Shown: in pieces, positions 28,867 to 38,643 of the stretch | How the letters are laid out: each line of letters begins with the position of its first letter | Numbering within the stretch: position 1 is the first letter of the stretch | Origin: Gordonia hankookensis | Lineage (GTDB): Bacteria > Actinomycetota > Actinomycetes > Mycobacteriales > Mycobacteriaceae | Assembly: GCF_014673215.1 (NCBI RefSeq) | Contig: NZ_JACWMS010000003.1 | Coordinates: forward strand, 248,001 to 312,000 | Direction of reading: 5' to 3' | DNA: 64,000 bases | Position numbers and translations under genes: made by a program | The notes under the pieces: model-generated | Told to the model about the DNA's origin: nothing | The model's database searches: none | Seen by the model: only the letters and a program-made list of their open reading frames with translations

Positions 28867-29859
28867 ATGTCCCCGTCCCCACAGGCCCCCGATCGCAACC
28901 TGGCCATGGAGTTGGTCCGCGTCACCGAGGCGGCGGCACTAGCGGCCGGTCGATGGGTCGGTCGTGGTGACAAGAACAGTGGCGACGGCGCTGCGGTCGA
29001 CGCGATGCGCGAACTGCTGTCGACGGTGTCGATGCGGGGCGTCGTGGTGATCGGTGAGGGCGAGAAGGACGAGGCGCCGATGCTCTACAACGGCGAAGAG
29101 GTCGGCGACGGCGACGGCCCGGACTGCGACGTGGCGGTCGACCCCATCGACGGCACCACGTTGATGGCCGAGGGCCGCCCCAACTCCATCGCGGTCATCG
29201 CGGTCAGCGAGCGCGGCACCATGTACGACCCGTCCGCGGTCTTCTACATGGACAAGATCGCCGTCGGCCCGGAGGCCAAGGGCGCCATCAATATCAACGA
29301 GTCCGTCAGTTGGAACATCAACTCGGTCGCCAAGGCCAAGGGCATCGATGTCGCAGACCTCACCGTCATCGTCCTCGACCGTCCGCGCCATGCCGACCTG
29401 ATCGGGGAGATCCGTCAGGCAGGCGCGAAGATCCGTCTCATCTCCGACGGCGACGTCGCAGGTGCGGTGGCCGCGGCCGACGACTACTCCACCGTGGACA
29501 TGCTGATGGGCGTCGGCGGTACCCCCGAGGGCATCATCACCGCCGTCGCGATGAAATGCATGGGCGGCGAGATCCAGGGCAAACTCTGGCCGCGCAACGA
29601 CGAGGAACGCCAGAAGGCGATCGACGCGGGGCACGACCTCGACCGCGTCCTGACCAACGACATCCTCGTCCGTGGCGAGAATTCCTTCTTCTGTGCGACC
29701 GGGGTGACCAACGGGGACATGCTCCGCGGGGTCACCTACCGCCCCAACGGCGCCACCACGCGCTCGCTGGTGATGCGATCCAAGTCGGGCACCATCCGCC
29801 GCATCGAGTCGGTCCACCAGCCGTCCAAGTTGCGCGAGTACGCCCGACTCGATCTCTGA
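28867..29859 (+). CDS. glpX: class II fructose-1,6-bisphosphatase
   Basis: 330 residues, the gluconeogenic FBPase of mycobacteria (Rv1099c type). Family motifs: [31 protein letters not shown] (metal-binding acids), [30 protein letters not shown] and [18 protein letters not shown]. Start at ATG 28867 with GAGGAG 8 bases upstream. Followed after 79 bases by fumC in the same direction, as in mycobacteria. Confidence 0.96.
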   Translation: MSPSPQAPDRNLAMELVRVTEAAALAAGRWVGRGDKNSGDGAAVDAMRELLSTVSMRGVVVIGEGEKDEAPMLYNGEEVGDGDGPDCDVAVDPIDGTTLMAEGRPNSIAVIAVSERGTMYDPSAVFYMDKIAVGPEAKGAININESVSWNINSVAKAKGIDVADLTVIVLDRPRHADLIGEIRQAGAKIRLISDGDVAGAVAAADDYSTVDMLMGVGGTPEGIITAVAMKCMGGEIQGKLWPRNDEERQKAIDAGHDLDRVLTNDILVRGENSFFCATGVTNGDMLRGVTYRPNGATTRSLVMRSKSGTIRRIESVHQPSKLREYARLDL

Positions 29860-29938
29860 CCGAGATCTCCACCTGCGATTTGCGAGAATCTCTGCAGCCC
29901 ACCCTTTCCCGAGAACACACGAGGATGGTTGTCTTCAC

Positions 29939-31339
29939 ATGACCGAACAGCAGTACCGCATCGAGCACGACACCATGGGCGAAGTCCAGGTCCCCATCGA
30001 CGCCCTGTGGCGCGCCCAGACGCAACGGGCCGTGGAGAACTTCCCGATCAGTCACCGCCCGCTCGAACGGACCCAGATCCGGGCGATGGGTCTGCTCAAG
30101 GCGGCCTGCGCGCAAGTCAACAAGGACCTCGGCCTCCTCGACGCCGACAAGGCCGACGCGATCGTCGCCGCGGCCAAGGAGATCGCCGACGGGCAGCACG
30201 ACGATCAGTTCCCGATCGACGTCTTCCAGACCGGCTCGGGCACCAGCTCCAACATGAACGCCAACGAGGTCATCGCCTCCATCGCGAAGGCGAACGGCGT
30301 CGAGATCCACCCCAACGACCACGTCAACATGTCGCAGTCATCGAATGACACCTTCCCCACCGCGACTCACGTCGCCGCCACGGAGGCCGCGGTCACCGAC
30401 CTGGTTCCCGCCCTCGACCACCTGCGACTCGCCCTGTTGGACAAGGCGACCCAGTGGCGCGACGTGGTCAAGAGCGGCCGCACGCATCTGATGGATGCGG
30501 TCCCGGTGACCCTGGGCCAGGAGTTCAACGGCTACGCACGCCAGATCGAGGCAGGCATCGAGCGCGTCACGGCCACGCTGCCCCGCGTCGGCGAGCTGCC
30601 GATCGGCGGCACCGCGGTCGGCACCGGGCTCAACGCCCCCGACGGTTTCGGCACCAAGGTCGTCGCCGAGCTCCGCTCGCTGACCAACGTCGACGCGCTC
30701 TCGCTGGCGAAGGACAACTTCGAGGCGCAGGCCGCACGCGACGGACTCGTCGAACTGTCCGGCCAGCTGAAGACCATCGCGGTCTCGCTCACCAAGATCG
30801 CCAACGACATCCGCTGGATGGGATCGGGACCCCTGACCGGTCTCGGCGAGATCCACCTGCCCGACCTCCAGCCCGGATCGTCGATCATGCCCGGCAAGGT
30901 CAATCCGGTTCTGCCCGAGGCGGTCACGCAGGTCGCGGCGCAGGTCATCGGCAACGATGCCGCAGTCACTTGGGGCGGCGGCAACGGCGCGTTCGAACTG
31001 AACGTCTACATCCCGATGATGGCGCGCAACGTGCTCGAGTCGCTGAAGCTCCTGGCCAACGTTTCCCGCCTGTTCGCGGACCGGTGCATCGTCGGCCTCG
31101 ACGCCGACGAGGAGCGTCTGCGCACCCTCGCCGAGAGCTCGCCGTCCATCGTCACCCCGCTGAACAGTGCGATCGGCTACGAGGAGGCCGCCGCGGTTGC
31201 CAAGCAGGCTCTCAAGGAGGGCAAGACGATCCGCCAGACGGTGATCGATCGCGGGCTCATCGGTGACAAGCTCTCCGAGGCCGAACTCGACGCGCGCCTC
31301 GACGTGCTCAAGATGGCGAACCTCGACCGCGAGCGCTGA
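29939..31339 (+). CDS. fumC: class II fumarate hydratase
   Basis: 466 residues catalysing fumarate to malate. Motifs: [54 protein letters not shown] and the mobile-loop signature [16 protein letters not shown] with the catalytic serine. ATG 29939. The upstream 79 bases hold AT-rich stretches but no clear hexamer pair. Confidence 0.97.
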   Translation: MTEQQYRIEHDTMGEVQVPIDALWRAQTQRAVENFPISHRPLERTQIRAMGLLKAACAQVNKDLGLLDADKADAIVAAAKEIADGQHDDQFPIDVFQTGSGTSSNMNANEVIASIAKANGVEIHPNDHVNMSQSSNDTFPTATHVAATEAAVTDLVPALDHLRLALLDKATQWRDVVKSGRTHLMDAVPVTLGQEFNGYARQIEAGIERVTATLPRVGELPIGGTAVGTGLNAPDGFGTKVVAELRSLTNVDALSLAKDNFEAQAARDGLVELSGQLKTIAVSLTKIANDIRWMGSGPLTGLGEIHLPDLQPGSSIMPGKVNPVLPEAVTQVAAQVIGNDAAVTWGGGNGAFELNVYIPMMARNVLESLKLLANVSRLFADRCIVGLDADEERLRTLAESSPSIVTPLNSAIGYEEAAAVAKQALKEGKTIRQTVIDRGLIGDKLSEAELDARLDVLKMANLDRER

Positions 31340-31439
31340 GCCACACGCCGATCCGGCGCACCCCCCAGTCGCCGAGCGGGTACGGGAACTTCCTCGAGCG
31401 TGCCACGAGGACGACGCATCCGCGCGTAGCTTCGTCACC

Positions 31440-32132
31440 ATGACGACTCAGCTGCTCCCGTTCCCGGCCGACTGGCAGACCGGACTCGTCCTCGTCGCAC
31501 ACCCCGACGACCCGGAGTACGGGATGGCGCCCGCAGTCGCACGCTGGACCACGGAGGGGCGGCACATCGTCTACGCGCTCGCGTCGAGCGGGGAGGCCGG
31601 CATCGAGGGCATGGACCCCGTCGAGGCCGGCCCGGCACGCGAGGCCGAGCAGCGAGCGTCCGCGGCGATCGTGGGAGTCGACGAGGTGGAGTTCTGGGGA
31701 TTTCCCGACAGTGCCATCCGCAACACCCCCGAGCTACGGACCCGGATCCAGCAGACCATCACACGGATCGAGCCCGACCTGATCCTGTCACTCTATGGCG
31801 GCCCGCAATGGGCGCCCGGACAACCCAACCAGTCGGATCACATGGAGTTCGCTGCCGCCGTCATCGAGGCGTACGACGCTCTCGACCCGAACACCCGGCC
31901 CCGCCGCCTCTTCGAGAACGGCCCGAGCGCGACCCATGCCGTCGACGTCACCGACCAGATCGACGTCGCGGTGGACTCCCTTGCCGCCCACGCGAAGTAC
32001 CTCTCGGTTCTCGATCCGGCCACCCCGGTCGTCATGCAGGCCCGCAGGCAGATCGACATGGTGACCGCGCCGCGCGACGACTTCGACGATCTCCGCGCGG
32101 CCTGTTTCGAATTGAAGCGGGGACCGGAGTGA
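31440..32132 (+). CDS. PIG-L family deacetylase
   Basis: 230-residue zinc deacetylase of the MshB/Mca/LmbE family. The metal motif is LVLVAHPDDPEYG (His and Asp-Asp), with ASSGEAGIEG, GFPDSAIRN and the third ligand in PNQSDHMEF. MshB and Mca act in mycothiol metabolism, but this member is shorter and lacks their extended C-terminus, so the substrate (an N-acetyl sugar) is unknown. It begins 101 bases after fumC. A true mca is present at the right end of the window. Confidence 0.85.
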   Translation: MTTQLLPFPADWQTGLVLVAHPDDPEYGMAPAVARWTTEGRHIVYALASSGEAGIEGMDPVEAGPAREAEQRASAAIVGVDEVEFWGFPDSAIRNTPELRTRIQQTITRIEPDLILSLYGGPQWAPGQPNQSDHMEFAAAVIEAYDALDPNTRPRRLFENGPSATHAVDVTDQIDVAVDSLAAHAKYLSVLDPATPVVMQARRQIDMVTAPRDDFDDLRAACFELKRGPE

Positions 32133-32169
32133 CGAATCACCACCGGTCCCCGACCTCAGGAGCCAAGAG

Positions 32170-33108
32170 CTAACTGCCGGTTGTGGTCCCGAACAACGAC
32201 GGCACCAGGCTGGTCAACTGGCCGAGCAGCTGGGTCAGCTCATCGGCACCGGGCATCGCAGGCGAATCGGCGTTCGGTGTGGCCGAGTTGGGTGCGCTCG
32301 ACTGCGGCGCGGCCGAACTCGCCGGGGGCCCGGCCTGATTGACGCCGATGGAGATCTTGGGGTGCTTCGCCGGGTCCAGCCACACCAGGACCTTGCGCAT
32401 GAGTTCCTTGTCGATCGCCACACATCCCTGGGTCGGCTGGTTGTTGGTGACGTGCAGGAACATCGCCGACGCCTTACCGGGGGTCCGCTGCGGATTGTGG
32501 GCGATGTTGACCGCGTAGTCGTAGACGGGCCCGGAATCGTAGAGGTTCTCGCTGTCGCCTCCAGGGCTCTTCGCCTGCCGGACCATCGTGTTGTACGTGG
32601 GCGACTTCATGTTCGAATCCCACCAGTCCTGGCGGTCGACCTTCTTGTACGGCATCTTGGTGCCGGGATTCGCCAGGCGTCCGAAGGCCTGATCGAGCCC
32701 GAAGGTGCCCTCCGGGGTGCGATAGACGTTGTCCTTGGGCTCCCCCATCCCGAGTGAGCCCAGAAATGCCTTCGTCGGACCGATGACGGGTTTCCAGGAC
32801 CCGTCGGCACCGCGCTCGAAGCCCGTCAGCGTGGCGGATGTGTCGTTTGCCTTGGGAGCGGTGACGACGATCATCTGACGTGTGTCGGCCTCGGCACTGC
32901 TGCCGCCGAGGTTTCCGGCAAGGCTGTTCAGCAGCGTGTCGAGCAATGGGATCCCCGTCTCCGGGATCGCCGGCGCGGACGACTTCGGTGGCGTCGACGG
33001 GGACGTCGGGGTCGTTGTGCCCGGAGCAGCCAGAGCTGGGCCGGCACCTCCGGCGACGGCGGCGAGTACCGCAATCGCCAGTAGTCCCAATAACCTCATT
33101 CGCCTCAT
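32170..33108 (-). CDS. secreted L,D-transpeptidase-like (YkuD-type) protein
   Basis: About 312 residues with a signal peptide (LLGLLAIAVLAAVAGGAGPA, cleavage after ALA) and a Pro/Ser/Thr linker. The catalytic-looking motif is FLHVTNNQPTQGCVAIDKEL, with a His and a Cys about 11 residues apart, matching the YkuD H...GC pattern. A low-complexity Ser/Pro/Ala tail ends the protein. This supports peptidoglycan 3-3 cross-linking or lipoprotein attachment, but the core is divergent. ATG 33108 is chosen; GTG 33126 and ATG 33099 are alternatives. Convergent with the PIG-L gene. Confidence 0.75.
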   Translation of the reverse strand: MRRMRLLGLLAIAVLAAVAGGAGPALAAPGTTTPTSPSTPPKSSAPAIPETGIPLLDTLLNSLAGNLGGSSAEADTRQMIVVTAPKANDTSATLTGFERGADGSWKPVIGPTKAFLGSLGMGEPKDNVYRTPEGTFGLDQAFGRLANPGTKMPYKKVDRQDWWDSNMKSPTYNTMVRQAKSPGGDSENLYDSGPVYDYAVNIAHNPQRTPGKASAMFLHVTNNQPTQGCVAIDKELMRKVLVWLDPAKHPKISIGVNQAGPPASSAAPQSSAPNSATPNADSPAMPGADELTQLLGQLTSLVPSLFGTTTGS

Positions 33109-33315
33109 CAGTAACTTCAGCACCACATCAGTGTGCCAGTGCGCAAGAGGCCATGAGTCACGTGATGATCACGGTGCGATATGGATCGAATCACCAGGAC
33201 GGTCATCTGGGGATGCCGCGGTCGGCTCCCACTCAGCAGATCACGGTGCCGACAAGTAGGGTCGACGCAGGTCGGGGACATATGCCCCGACTTGCCACGA
33301 AAAGGGGGAGACACC
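33109..33315. promoter_or_regulatory. divergent intergenic region between the L,D-transpeptidase gene and a micro-gene
   Basis: 207 bases. It contains a 7-base inverted repeat with a 7-base spacer (GTCGGGG-ACATATG-CCCCGAC, 33271-33291) 24 bases ahead of the micro-gene start, which could be an operator or a 5' UTR hairpin. A TAGGGT hexamer at 33257 is a possible -10 for rightward transcription, without a good -35. Confidence 0.45.
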
Positions 33316-33396
33316 ATGGGCTCGTTCGACACCATCACCGCCCTGTGGGCGACGCTCGCAGAACTGATCGCCGGCGGGATCACGTTCGGATCCTGA
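33316..33396 (+). CDS. 26-residue amphipathic micro-protein
   Basis: A 27-codon gene: ATG after a strong AAAGGGGGAG ribosome-binding site, stop TGA at 33394, then a perfect 16-base terminator hairpin 17 bases later. The peptide starts MGSFDTITALWATLAELIAG and ends GITFGS. Hydrophobic residues at 7, 10, 11, 14, 17, 18 and 22 fall on one face of a helix. It has two acidic and no basic residues, and no signal peptide. No family is recognised. The closest idea is the small acidic channel-forming peptides (PorA/PorH type) of mycolate-containing bacteria; a membrane-active regulatory peptide is another. Coding status is inferred from signals alone. Confidence 0.6.
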   Translation: MGSFDTITALWATLAELIAGGITFGS

Positions 33397-33413
33397 CCGA
33401 TCACGCGTCGCCT

Positions 33414-33449
33414 GTGCTGCCGCACCGGTGAATACCGGTGCGGCAGCAC
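33414..33449 (+). terminator. perfect 16-bp stem terminator after the micro-gene
   Basis: GTGCTGCCGCACCGGT pairs perfectly with ACCGGTGCGGCAGCAC around a GAAT loop. There is no strong T-run, as is common in high-GC actinobacteria. It separates the micro-gene from the convergent phoH2 and may serve both. Confidence 0.85.
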
Positions 33450-33497
33450 TGTGGCACTGTGTCGTCGGGATGGACGACACAGCGTTGCCCGCGTAGG

Positions 33498-34799
33498 TCA
33501 GTCGGCCCCGGGCGCGAACTCCTCCAGCATCTCGGTCACCAGCGCCGCTATCGGCGAACGCTCGCTCCGTGTCAGGGTGACATGCGCGAACAGCGGGTGG
33601 CCCTTCAATTTCTCGATGACCGCCGCGACGCCGTCGTGACGACCGACTCGCAGGTTGTCGCGCTGCGCGACGTCGTGTGTGAGCACCACACGCGAGCCGG
33701 CACCCAGCCGCGAGAGCACGGTCAGCAGGACGTTGCGCTCGAGCGACTGCGCCTCGTCGACGATCACGAACGAATCGTGTAGCGACCGCCCCCGGATGTG
33801 TGTGAGGGGTAGGACCTCGAGCATGCCCCGGCTCAGCACCTCCTCGATCACCTCGGGCGACGCGAGCCCCTCCAAGGTGTCGAAGACCGCCTGTGCCCAG
33901 GGGCCCATCTTCTCCGACTCACTGCCCGGAAGATAGCCGAGCTGCTGACCGCCGACGGCATACAGCGGCCGGAAGACGACGACCTTGCGCTGCGTGCGGC
34001 GCTCCAGCACCGCTTCGAGGCCTGCACACAATGCCAGCGCCGACTTACCGGTGCCCGCCTTGCCGCCCAGGGAGATGATGCCGACGCTGTCGTCGAGCAG
34101 GAGATCGAGCGCGACGCGCTGCTCCGCGGACCGGCCATGCAGACCGAAAGCCTCCCGGTCGCCGCGCACCAGCTGCACACGTTTGTCCGCGTTCACCCGG
34201 CCGAGCGCGCTCGAACCGTTGCCGAGGATGCGAATACCGGTGTGGCACGGTAGTTCTCGCGCCTCGTCGATATCCACTACACCCTCCGAGTACAGGGTGT
34301 CGACGACGGTGGAGTCCACGTCGAGCTCCGTCATTCCCGACCACCCGGAGACCACGACGTCCTGGGCGTGATACTCGTCGGCGGCGAGCCCCACGGCTCC
34401 CGCCTTGACCCGCAACGGGGTGTCCTTGGACACCAGGGTCACGTCTTTGCCCTCCGCGCGCAGGTTCAACGCGCAGGCGAGGATTCGGGAATCGTTGGTC
34501 TCGGTACGGAAGCCGGCGGGCAAGACCGCCGGGTCGGTGTGGTTGAGCTCCACCTGGAGAGTGCCACCCTCGTCCCCGATGGGCAGCGGGAGGTCGAGAC
34601 GGCCGTGCTCGAGACGGAGATCGTCGAGCATCCGCAACGATTCCCGCGCGAACCAACCGAGCTCGTGATGGTGGCGTTTGCCCTCGAGTTCGCCGATGAC
34701 CACCAGCGGCAGGACCACGTGGTGTTCGGCGAAGCGCAAGACCGCCCAGGGATCGGACAGCAGCACGGAGGTGTCGAGGACGTAGGTGCGAGTGGTCAC
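33498..34799 (-). CDS. phoH2: PhoH2-type PIN-domain/PhoH ATPase fusion
   Basis: 433 residues. The N-terminal PIN domain (1-150) keeps acidic ligands in [12 protein letters not shown] and [12 protein letters not shown]; the C-terminal PhoH ATPase (about 225-430) has Walker [15 protein letters not shown] and Walker [12 protein letters not shown]. Mycobacterial PhoH2 (Rv1095) is an RNA helicase-RNase that cuts RNA in a sequence-specific way. In M. tuberculosis the gene also lies beside desA2 and glyA. The GTG start at 34799 is overlapped by a short hairpin that contains the ribosome-binding site. No phoAT antitoxin-like ORF is recognised upstream. Confidence 0.93.
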   Translation of the reverse strand: MTTRTYVLDTSVLLSDPWAVLRFAEHHVVLPLVVIGELEGKRHHHELGWFARESLRMLDDLRLEHGRLDLPLPIGDEGGTLQVELNHTDPAVLPAGFRTETNDSRILACALNLRAEGKDVTLVSKDTPLRVKAGAVGLAADEYHAQDVVVSGWSGMTELDVDSTVVDTLYSEGVVDIDEARELPCHTGIRILGNGSSALGRVNADKRVQLVRGDREAFGLHGRSAEQRVALDLLLDDSVGIISLGGKAGTGKSALALCAGLEAVLERRTQRKVVVFRPLYAVGGQQLGYLPGSESEKMGPWAQAVFDTLEGLASPEVIEEVLSRGMLEVLPLTHIRGRSLHDSFVIVDEAQSLERNVLLTVLSRLGAGSRVVLTHDVAQRDNLRVGRHDGVAAVIEKLKGHPLFAHVTLTRSERSPIAALVTEMLEEFAPGAD

Positions 34800-34834
34800 G
34801 TAGGGCTCCTACGTTTGTGCGGCGCCCGCACAAA
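34799..34834 (-). promoter_or_regulatory. two tandem hairpins over the phoH2 translation start
   Basis: Hairpin 1 (34799-34813): CGTAGG-AGC-CCTACG contains the AGGAG ribosome-binding site and reaches the first base of the GTG start. Hairpin 2 (34814-34834): TTTGTGCGG-GCG-CCGCACAAA is a perfect 9-base stem immediately upstream. Together they would sequester the initiation region of the mRNA. Confidence 0.6.
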
Positions 34835-35103
34835 CCGGTTGCGACGACCGGCTGGTTCTTGCCCGACTCGGCTGGTCAGCCGAGGTGGACGAGGACCGGG
34901 GCCGGCCCCCTCGCGTTGCTGGTGCACACCACGAATCGAACCTCCCGGACGAACCGCTTCCCCGCGGCCCGTCACTGGTCAACGTACGCCGACACACCCC
35001 TCTCGGCGCGTCCGAAAGGGGTGTGTCGGCGTGAATTATGCGTTAACGCGGGTTGCCTGGCGATATACCCACGGGCAACCGGACGGAGCTGTGCCGGGAC
35101 CGT
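34800..35103. other. 304-base intergenic region between desA2 and phoH2
   Basis: No gene of convincing length. It holds, right to left on the minus strand, a GGTTGCC/GGCAACC repeat (35049-35078), the desA2 terminator (34987-35031), a CTCGGCTG/CAGCCGAG repeat (about 34866-34885) and the two phoH2 start hairpins. The density of inverted repeats is higher than in other gaps of this window. Confidence 0.6.
34987..35031 (-). terminator. 15-bp stem terminator downstream of desA2
   Basis: CGCCGACACACCCCT and AGGGGTGTGTCGGCG pair perfectly around a 15-base loop. Located 73 bases after the desA2 stop, upstream of the phoH2 promoter region, so it should insulate the two minus-strand genes. Confidence 0.8.
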
Positions 35104-35976
35104 TCAGCCCGCGACGCCCGCCATCGTCAGAATGCGCTGGCGTGCGGCCTCGGCATCGTCGGTGAGCTCGTGGACGTTGGCCAGCTTGAGCTGCTCGACC
35201 AGCGTCGCGGCGATCGCCGCGCGTGTGCTGTCGTCCTCGTAACCGGCGATCAGGGCACGCTCGTCATCGAAATCGACGACGTCGGAGCCGATCGGCTCGA
35301 TGTCGGTCAGTGCACGATCCAGCGCTCGGACGGTGCCTTCCTGATCCGCGACGAGTCCGGCGTTCAGGAATGCCGCGAAGGTCTTGGCCTGCACAGCATC
35401 GTCACCGGCGATCTTCGCGAGGATCTGCTTGAAGGAGTCATCAGTGGTCGCAGCGGAGAGCTTCTCGATGAACGCGACACACTGGTTCTCGTGTACCGCC
35501 ATCAGCGCCAGCACGTCCAGCGGGCCGATGGTGGTGACATCCTCGGTGTGCTGGCGGTAGCCGGCCGTCACGTGGATGCGACGGCGTTCCTCGGCATCGA
35601 CCGGATCGATGGCGCGGGTCACCACCAGATAATCACGCAGGACGATCGCATGCCGATTGTCCTCGGCTGTCCAGACGCCGACGAGCTGACGCCAGTCGGA
35701 GAACGCCGGGAAATGAATCGCGAGAACGCGGTGGTAGGACGGCAGGTTGTCCTTGGTGAGCAGCAGTGCCAACACCGCGGCCCGCGCCTCGTCCGACAAC
35801 GACGCCTGCGACGGATCCCAGTCGTCACCGCCGAGGAAGGCGAAGTTGCGGCCCGACTCCCACGGCACCCAGTCGTGCGGGTTCCATGGGTTGGCCGCCG
35901 CCTGGTGCTCCTCGGCGATCTCGGGCAGCGCCTTTTCCAGCGCGATGATCAGCTCGTCCTCGGTCAATGCGTTCAT
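35104..35976 (-). CDS. desA2: DesA2-type acyl-ACP desaturase homologue with altered di-iron ligands
   Basis: 290 residues of the acyl-[acyl-carrier-protein] desaturase family, ferritin-like fold; DesA enzymes act on long acyl chains for mycolic acid synthesis. The N-terminal NPWNPHDWVPWESGRNFAFL is typical. The first metal pair, usually EENRH, reads AEDNRHAIVL; the second, usually D-E-x-x-H, reads IAGDDAVQAKTF, with Glu to Asp and His to Gln. Classical di-iron chemistry is therefore doubtful. Start at ATG 35976 (MNALTEDELIIALEK). It lies between glyA and phoH2, as in M. tuberculosis. Confidence 0.88.
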   Translation of the reverse strand: MNALTEDELIIALEKALPEIAEEHQAAANPWNPHDWVPWESGRNFAFLGGDDWDPSQASLSDEARAAVLALLLTKDNLPSYHRVLAIHFPAFSDWRQLVGVWTAEDNRHAIVLRDYLVVTRAIDPVDAEERRRIHVTAGYRQHTEDVTTIGPLDVLALMAVHENQCVAFIEKLSAATTDDSFKQILAKIAGDDAVQAKTFAAFLNAGLVADQEGTVRALDRALTDIEPIGSDVVDFDDERALIAGYEDDSTRAAIAATLVEQLKLANVHELTDDAEAARQRILTMAGVAG

Positions 35977-36034
35977 CGTCAGACAGGATAGGCACACCCG
36001 GTGCGGTAGGCCAATCCCGTCCGGCGCGCCGGGG

Positions 36035-37327
36035 TCAGACCCGGCTCATCAGACCCCATTCTTCCAACCCGTCGTAGAGGGGGAAGTCGAGTGCGAGTGC
36101 CGAGACGCGGCCACGCAACGCCGACACGTCGGCGTCCTGTCCGGTCGCGAGCGCAGTGCCAATGATGTCTGCGACCTCGGTGAACTGTTCGTCGCCGAAG
36201 CCGCGGGTCGCGAGCGCCGGCGTACCGATGCGCAGGCCCGAGGTGACCATCGGCGGACGCGGGTCGAACGGCACCGCGTTGCGGTTCACCGTGATTCCGA
36301 TCTGATGCAGCAGATCCTCGGCCTGCTGACCGTCGAGCTGACTGTTGCGCAGGTCGACCAGGACGAGGTGCACGTCGGTGCCACCGGTCAGGACCGACAC
36401 GCCTGCCTTCTCGACGTCGGAGCCGGTGAGGCGTTCGGCGAGCAGCTTCGCTCCCGACAGAGTGCGGCGCTGCCGCTCGGCGAACTCCTCGGTCCCGGCG
36501 ATCTTCAGAGCGACGGCCTTGCCCGCGATCGCGTGCATGAGCGGTCCGCCCTGCTGTCCGGGGAACACCGCCGAGTTGAGCTTCTTCGCCCACTCCTGCT
36601 TCGCCAGGATCAGTCCCGATCGCGGACCGCCCAGGGTCTTGTGGATGGTCGACGACACGACATCGGAGTGCGGAACCGGTGACGGGTGCAGACCCGCGGC
36701 GACGAGCCCGGCGAAATGGGCCATGTCGGTCCACAGGTAGGCCCCCACCTCGTCGGCGATCGACCGGAACGCCTCGAAGTCGAGGGTCCGCGGGTAGGCG
36801 GACCAGCCCGCGCAGATCACCTTCGGCCGGACGTCCCGCGCGATCTTGCGTACCTCGTCCATGTCGATCCGGAAGTCCTCTTTGCTGACTCCGTAGAAAT
36901 GGTTCTCGTAGAGCTTGCCGGAGAAGTTCAACCGCATCCCGTGGGTCAGGTGACCGCCGTGGGCGAGGTCGAGTCCCAACAATTTCTCGCCCGGGTTCAT
37001 CAGGGCCATCAGCACCGCTGCGTTCGCCTGCGCACCCGAATGCGGCTGGACGTTCGCGAAGTCGGCACCGAACAACTCCTTGGCACGATCGCGCGCGATG
37101 TCCTCGACCACGTCGACGTACTCACATCCGCCGTAATAGCGGCGGCCCGGGTATCCCTCCGCGTACTTGTTGGTGAGCACGCTCCCCTGCGCCTGCAGGA
37201 CCGCGCGCGGAACGAAATTCTCCGACGCGATCATCTCGAGCGTGTCGCGCTGGCGGCTCAGCTCGCCGTTCATCGCAGCGGCAACGTCCGGGTCGAGTTC
37301 GGCCAGGGACATCGAATTCAGGCTCAT
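36035..37327 (-). CDS. glyA: serine hydroxymethyltransferase
   Basis: 430 residues converting serine and tetrahydrofolate to glycine and methylene-THF. The PLP lysine is in [14 protein letters not shown]; further motifs are [35 protein letters not shown] and [12 protein letters not shown]. The open frame runs 80 codons further upstream through non-conserved sequence; [12 protein letters not shown] at 37327 or MSLAELD at 37312 is the real start. Both have weak ribosome-binding sites. Placed directly upstream of desA2. Confidence 0.96.
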   Translation of the reverse strand: MSLNSMSLAELDPDVAAAMNGELSRQRDTLEMIASENFVPRAVLQAQGSVLTNKYAEGYPGRRYYGGCEYVDVVEDIARDRAKELFGADFANVQPHSGAQANAAVLMALMNPGEKLLGLDLAHGGHLTHGMRLNFSGKLYENHFYGVSKEDFRIDMDEVRKIARDVRPKVICAGWSAYPRTLDFEAFRSIADEVGAYLWTDMAHFAGLVAAGLHPSPVPHSDVVSSTIHKTLGGPRSGLILAKQEWAKKLNSAVFPGQQGGPLMHAIAGKAVALKIAGTEEFAERQRRTLSGAKLLAERLTGSDVEKAGVSVLTGGTDVHLVLVDLRNSQLDGQQAEDLLHQIGITVNRNAVPFDPRPPMVTSGLRIGTPALATRGFGDEQFTEVADIIGTALATGQDADVSALRGRVSALALDFPLYDGLEEWGLMSRV

Positions 37328-37353
37328 GGTCGACAAGTCTATGGGCCCGGTAC

Positions 37354-38592
37354 TCAGACCCCGAGTTCGGCTCTCAGCTGCGATGGGATGAGCGGTTCGT
37401 CGAGCAGCCGGCCGAACCGGGCGAGGCGGTCGTGGTCGGGTACCGCATCGAGCCACGTACCCAGCAACCGGTAGCCCTCGACGTAGGTGGAGATGTAGGC
37501 GCGCCACAGGGGCGAGGTGAGGAATCGCAGCATCTGACGGGCCCGCTCCGGTGGCGCCAGGAGCCATCGCTGCAGGAAGGCGGCAACCTCGTTCTGATCC
37601 GCGTGCCGGTCGTGCAGGAGCAGTGCCGCATCCTGACGCACACCGAGCAGACCGCTCGATGCGCGCGACATCCGCTGGGCTCGCTCACCGTCGAAGCGCA
37701 GGCCGAGGTCCGCATAGATCTCCTGGGCCCACAGTCCCCAGTCCGGTCCGACCGCGGCTACGAGCGCATGGTCGGCGAGTCCCTCGGCCATCAGGCACTG
37801 CGGTGTGTTCACCAGGAAGATGCTCTGCTCCTGCTGTCCACCGCCGACGAGGAGCTCCTCCTTCCGGCAGTGCTCGGTGTGGTGTCCCGGGTAGGCCTCG
37901 TGCGCTATCAGGTGCGGCAGTGACGACATGTGCTGTGTGAGATCGACATTGATCGCGACACGGGAGCGGTAGTCGCCGAGGTAGTAGTTGAAACCCGACC
38001 AGGGTTTGTCGGTGACCACGTCGAACTCGACCAGCTCGCTGTCCGGGAGCACGAACTCCGACCGCACACGCTCACGCAGTGCCCCGCTGAAGGCCCGCAC
38101 GCACTCGTCGACGCGGTCGGCCGGGATCTCGTCGGAGCGACGGTGTGCCGCATACGCGTCGGCGAGCGCATCGCCCGATGCGTCGGGCACACCGAGTTCG
38201 ACCGCCATCGCGGCGTGTGCCTCCCGGTAGGTCTGCGGATCGCCCATCGTGATGTCGACGTCGAAGTACGCACGGACCTCGTCGACGAAACCGATCTCCT
38301 CGCCTGCGAACTTCCGTGCCGAGCATTCGAGCGCCGACAGGTGGGCCCCGATGAAGTCGGCCCGCGCGGATGGCAGCTCGCCGGGCAGCTCGCGACGCAG
38401 ACCGCGGGCACGGTCCGCCAGTGCCGACGGCTCGGGTGCGGGACCGTTCGCCACGTCGGTCCGCAGCGCCGGGTTCCCGGTGTACGCGTCCACGAAACCT
38501 TCCTCGAGACGGTCGAAGGCGAGTCCGAGACGCAGATACTCGGTGACCGAAGCGGGCGATGCAGCGGAACCGGCGGCAGATGAGGAGGCCAT
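37354..38592 (-). CDS. DUF885 family protein, putative zinc metallopeptidase
   Basis: 412 residues, shorter than the 550-600 residues of many DUF885 members. The metal motif is [14 protein letters not shown], an H-E-x-x-x-x-H-H pattern near residue 233, with [20 protein letters not shown] about 30 residues later supplying a Glu, and [11 protein letters not shown] near the end. Substrate unknown. It begins 52 bases from the divergent coaA, so the short gap must hold both promoters. Downstream it reaches glyA within 27 bases, so co-transcription with glyA is possible. Confidence 0.82.
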   Translation of the reverse strand: MASSSAAGSAASPASVTEYLRLGLAFDRLEEGFVDAYTGNPALRTDVANGPAPEPSALADRARGLRRELPGELPSARADFIGAHLSALECSARKFAGEEIGFVDEVRAYFDVDITMGDPQTYREAHAAMAVELGVPDASGDALADAYAAHRRSDEIPADRVDECVRAFSGALRERVRSEFVLPDSELVEFDVVTDKPWSGFNYYLGDYRSRVAINVDLTQHMSSLPHLIAHEAYPGHHTEHCRKEELLVGGGQQEQSIFLVNTPQCLMAEGLADHALVAAVGPDWGLWAQEIYADLGLRFDGERAQRMSRASSGLLGVRQDAALLLHDRHADQNEVAAFLQRWLLAPPERARQMLRFLTSPLWRAYISTYVEGYRLLGTWLDAVPDHDRLARFGRLLDEPLIPSQLRAELGV

Positions 38593-38643
38593 GAACGGAG
38601 GCTACCGATCGGGCCGAAACAGTGCGCCCTAAGCTGTAGGACC

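Noticed and set aside
32605..32630. GTTCGAATCC motif resembling a tRNA T-arm
   Set aside because: It lies inside the L,D-transpeptidase-like coding region and has no cloverleaf around it.
34920..34960. GGTTCGATTC-like T-loop on the minus strand, possible tRNA
   Set aside because: The flanking bases do not form a T stem and no acceptor or anticodon stem can be drawn.
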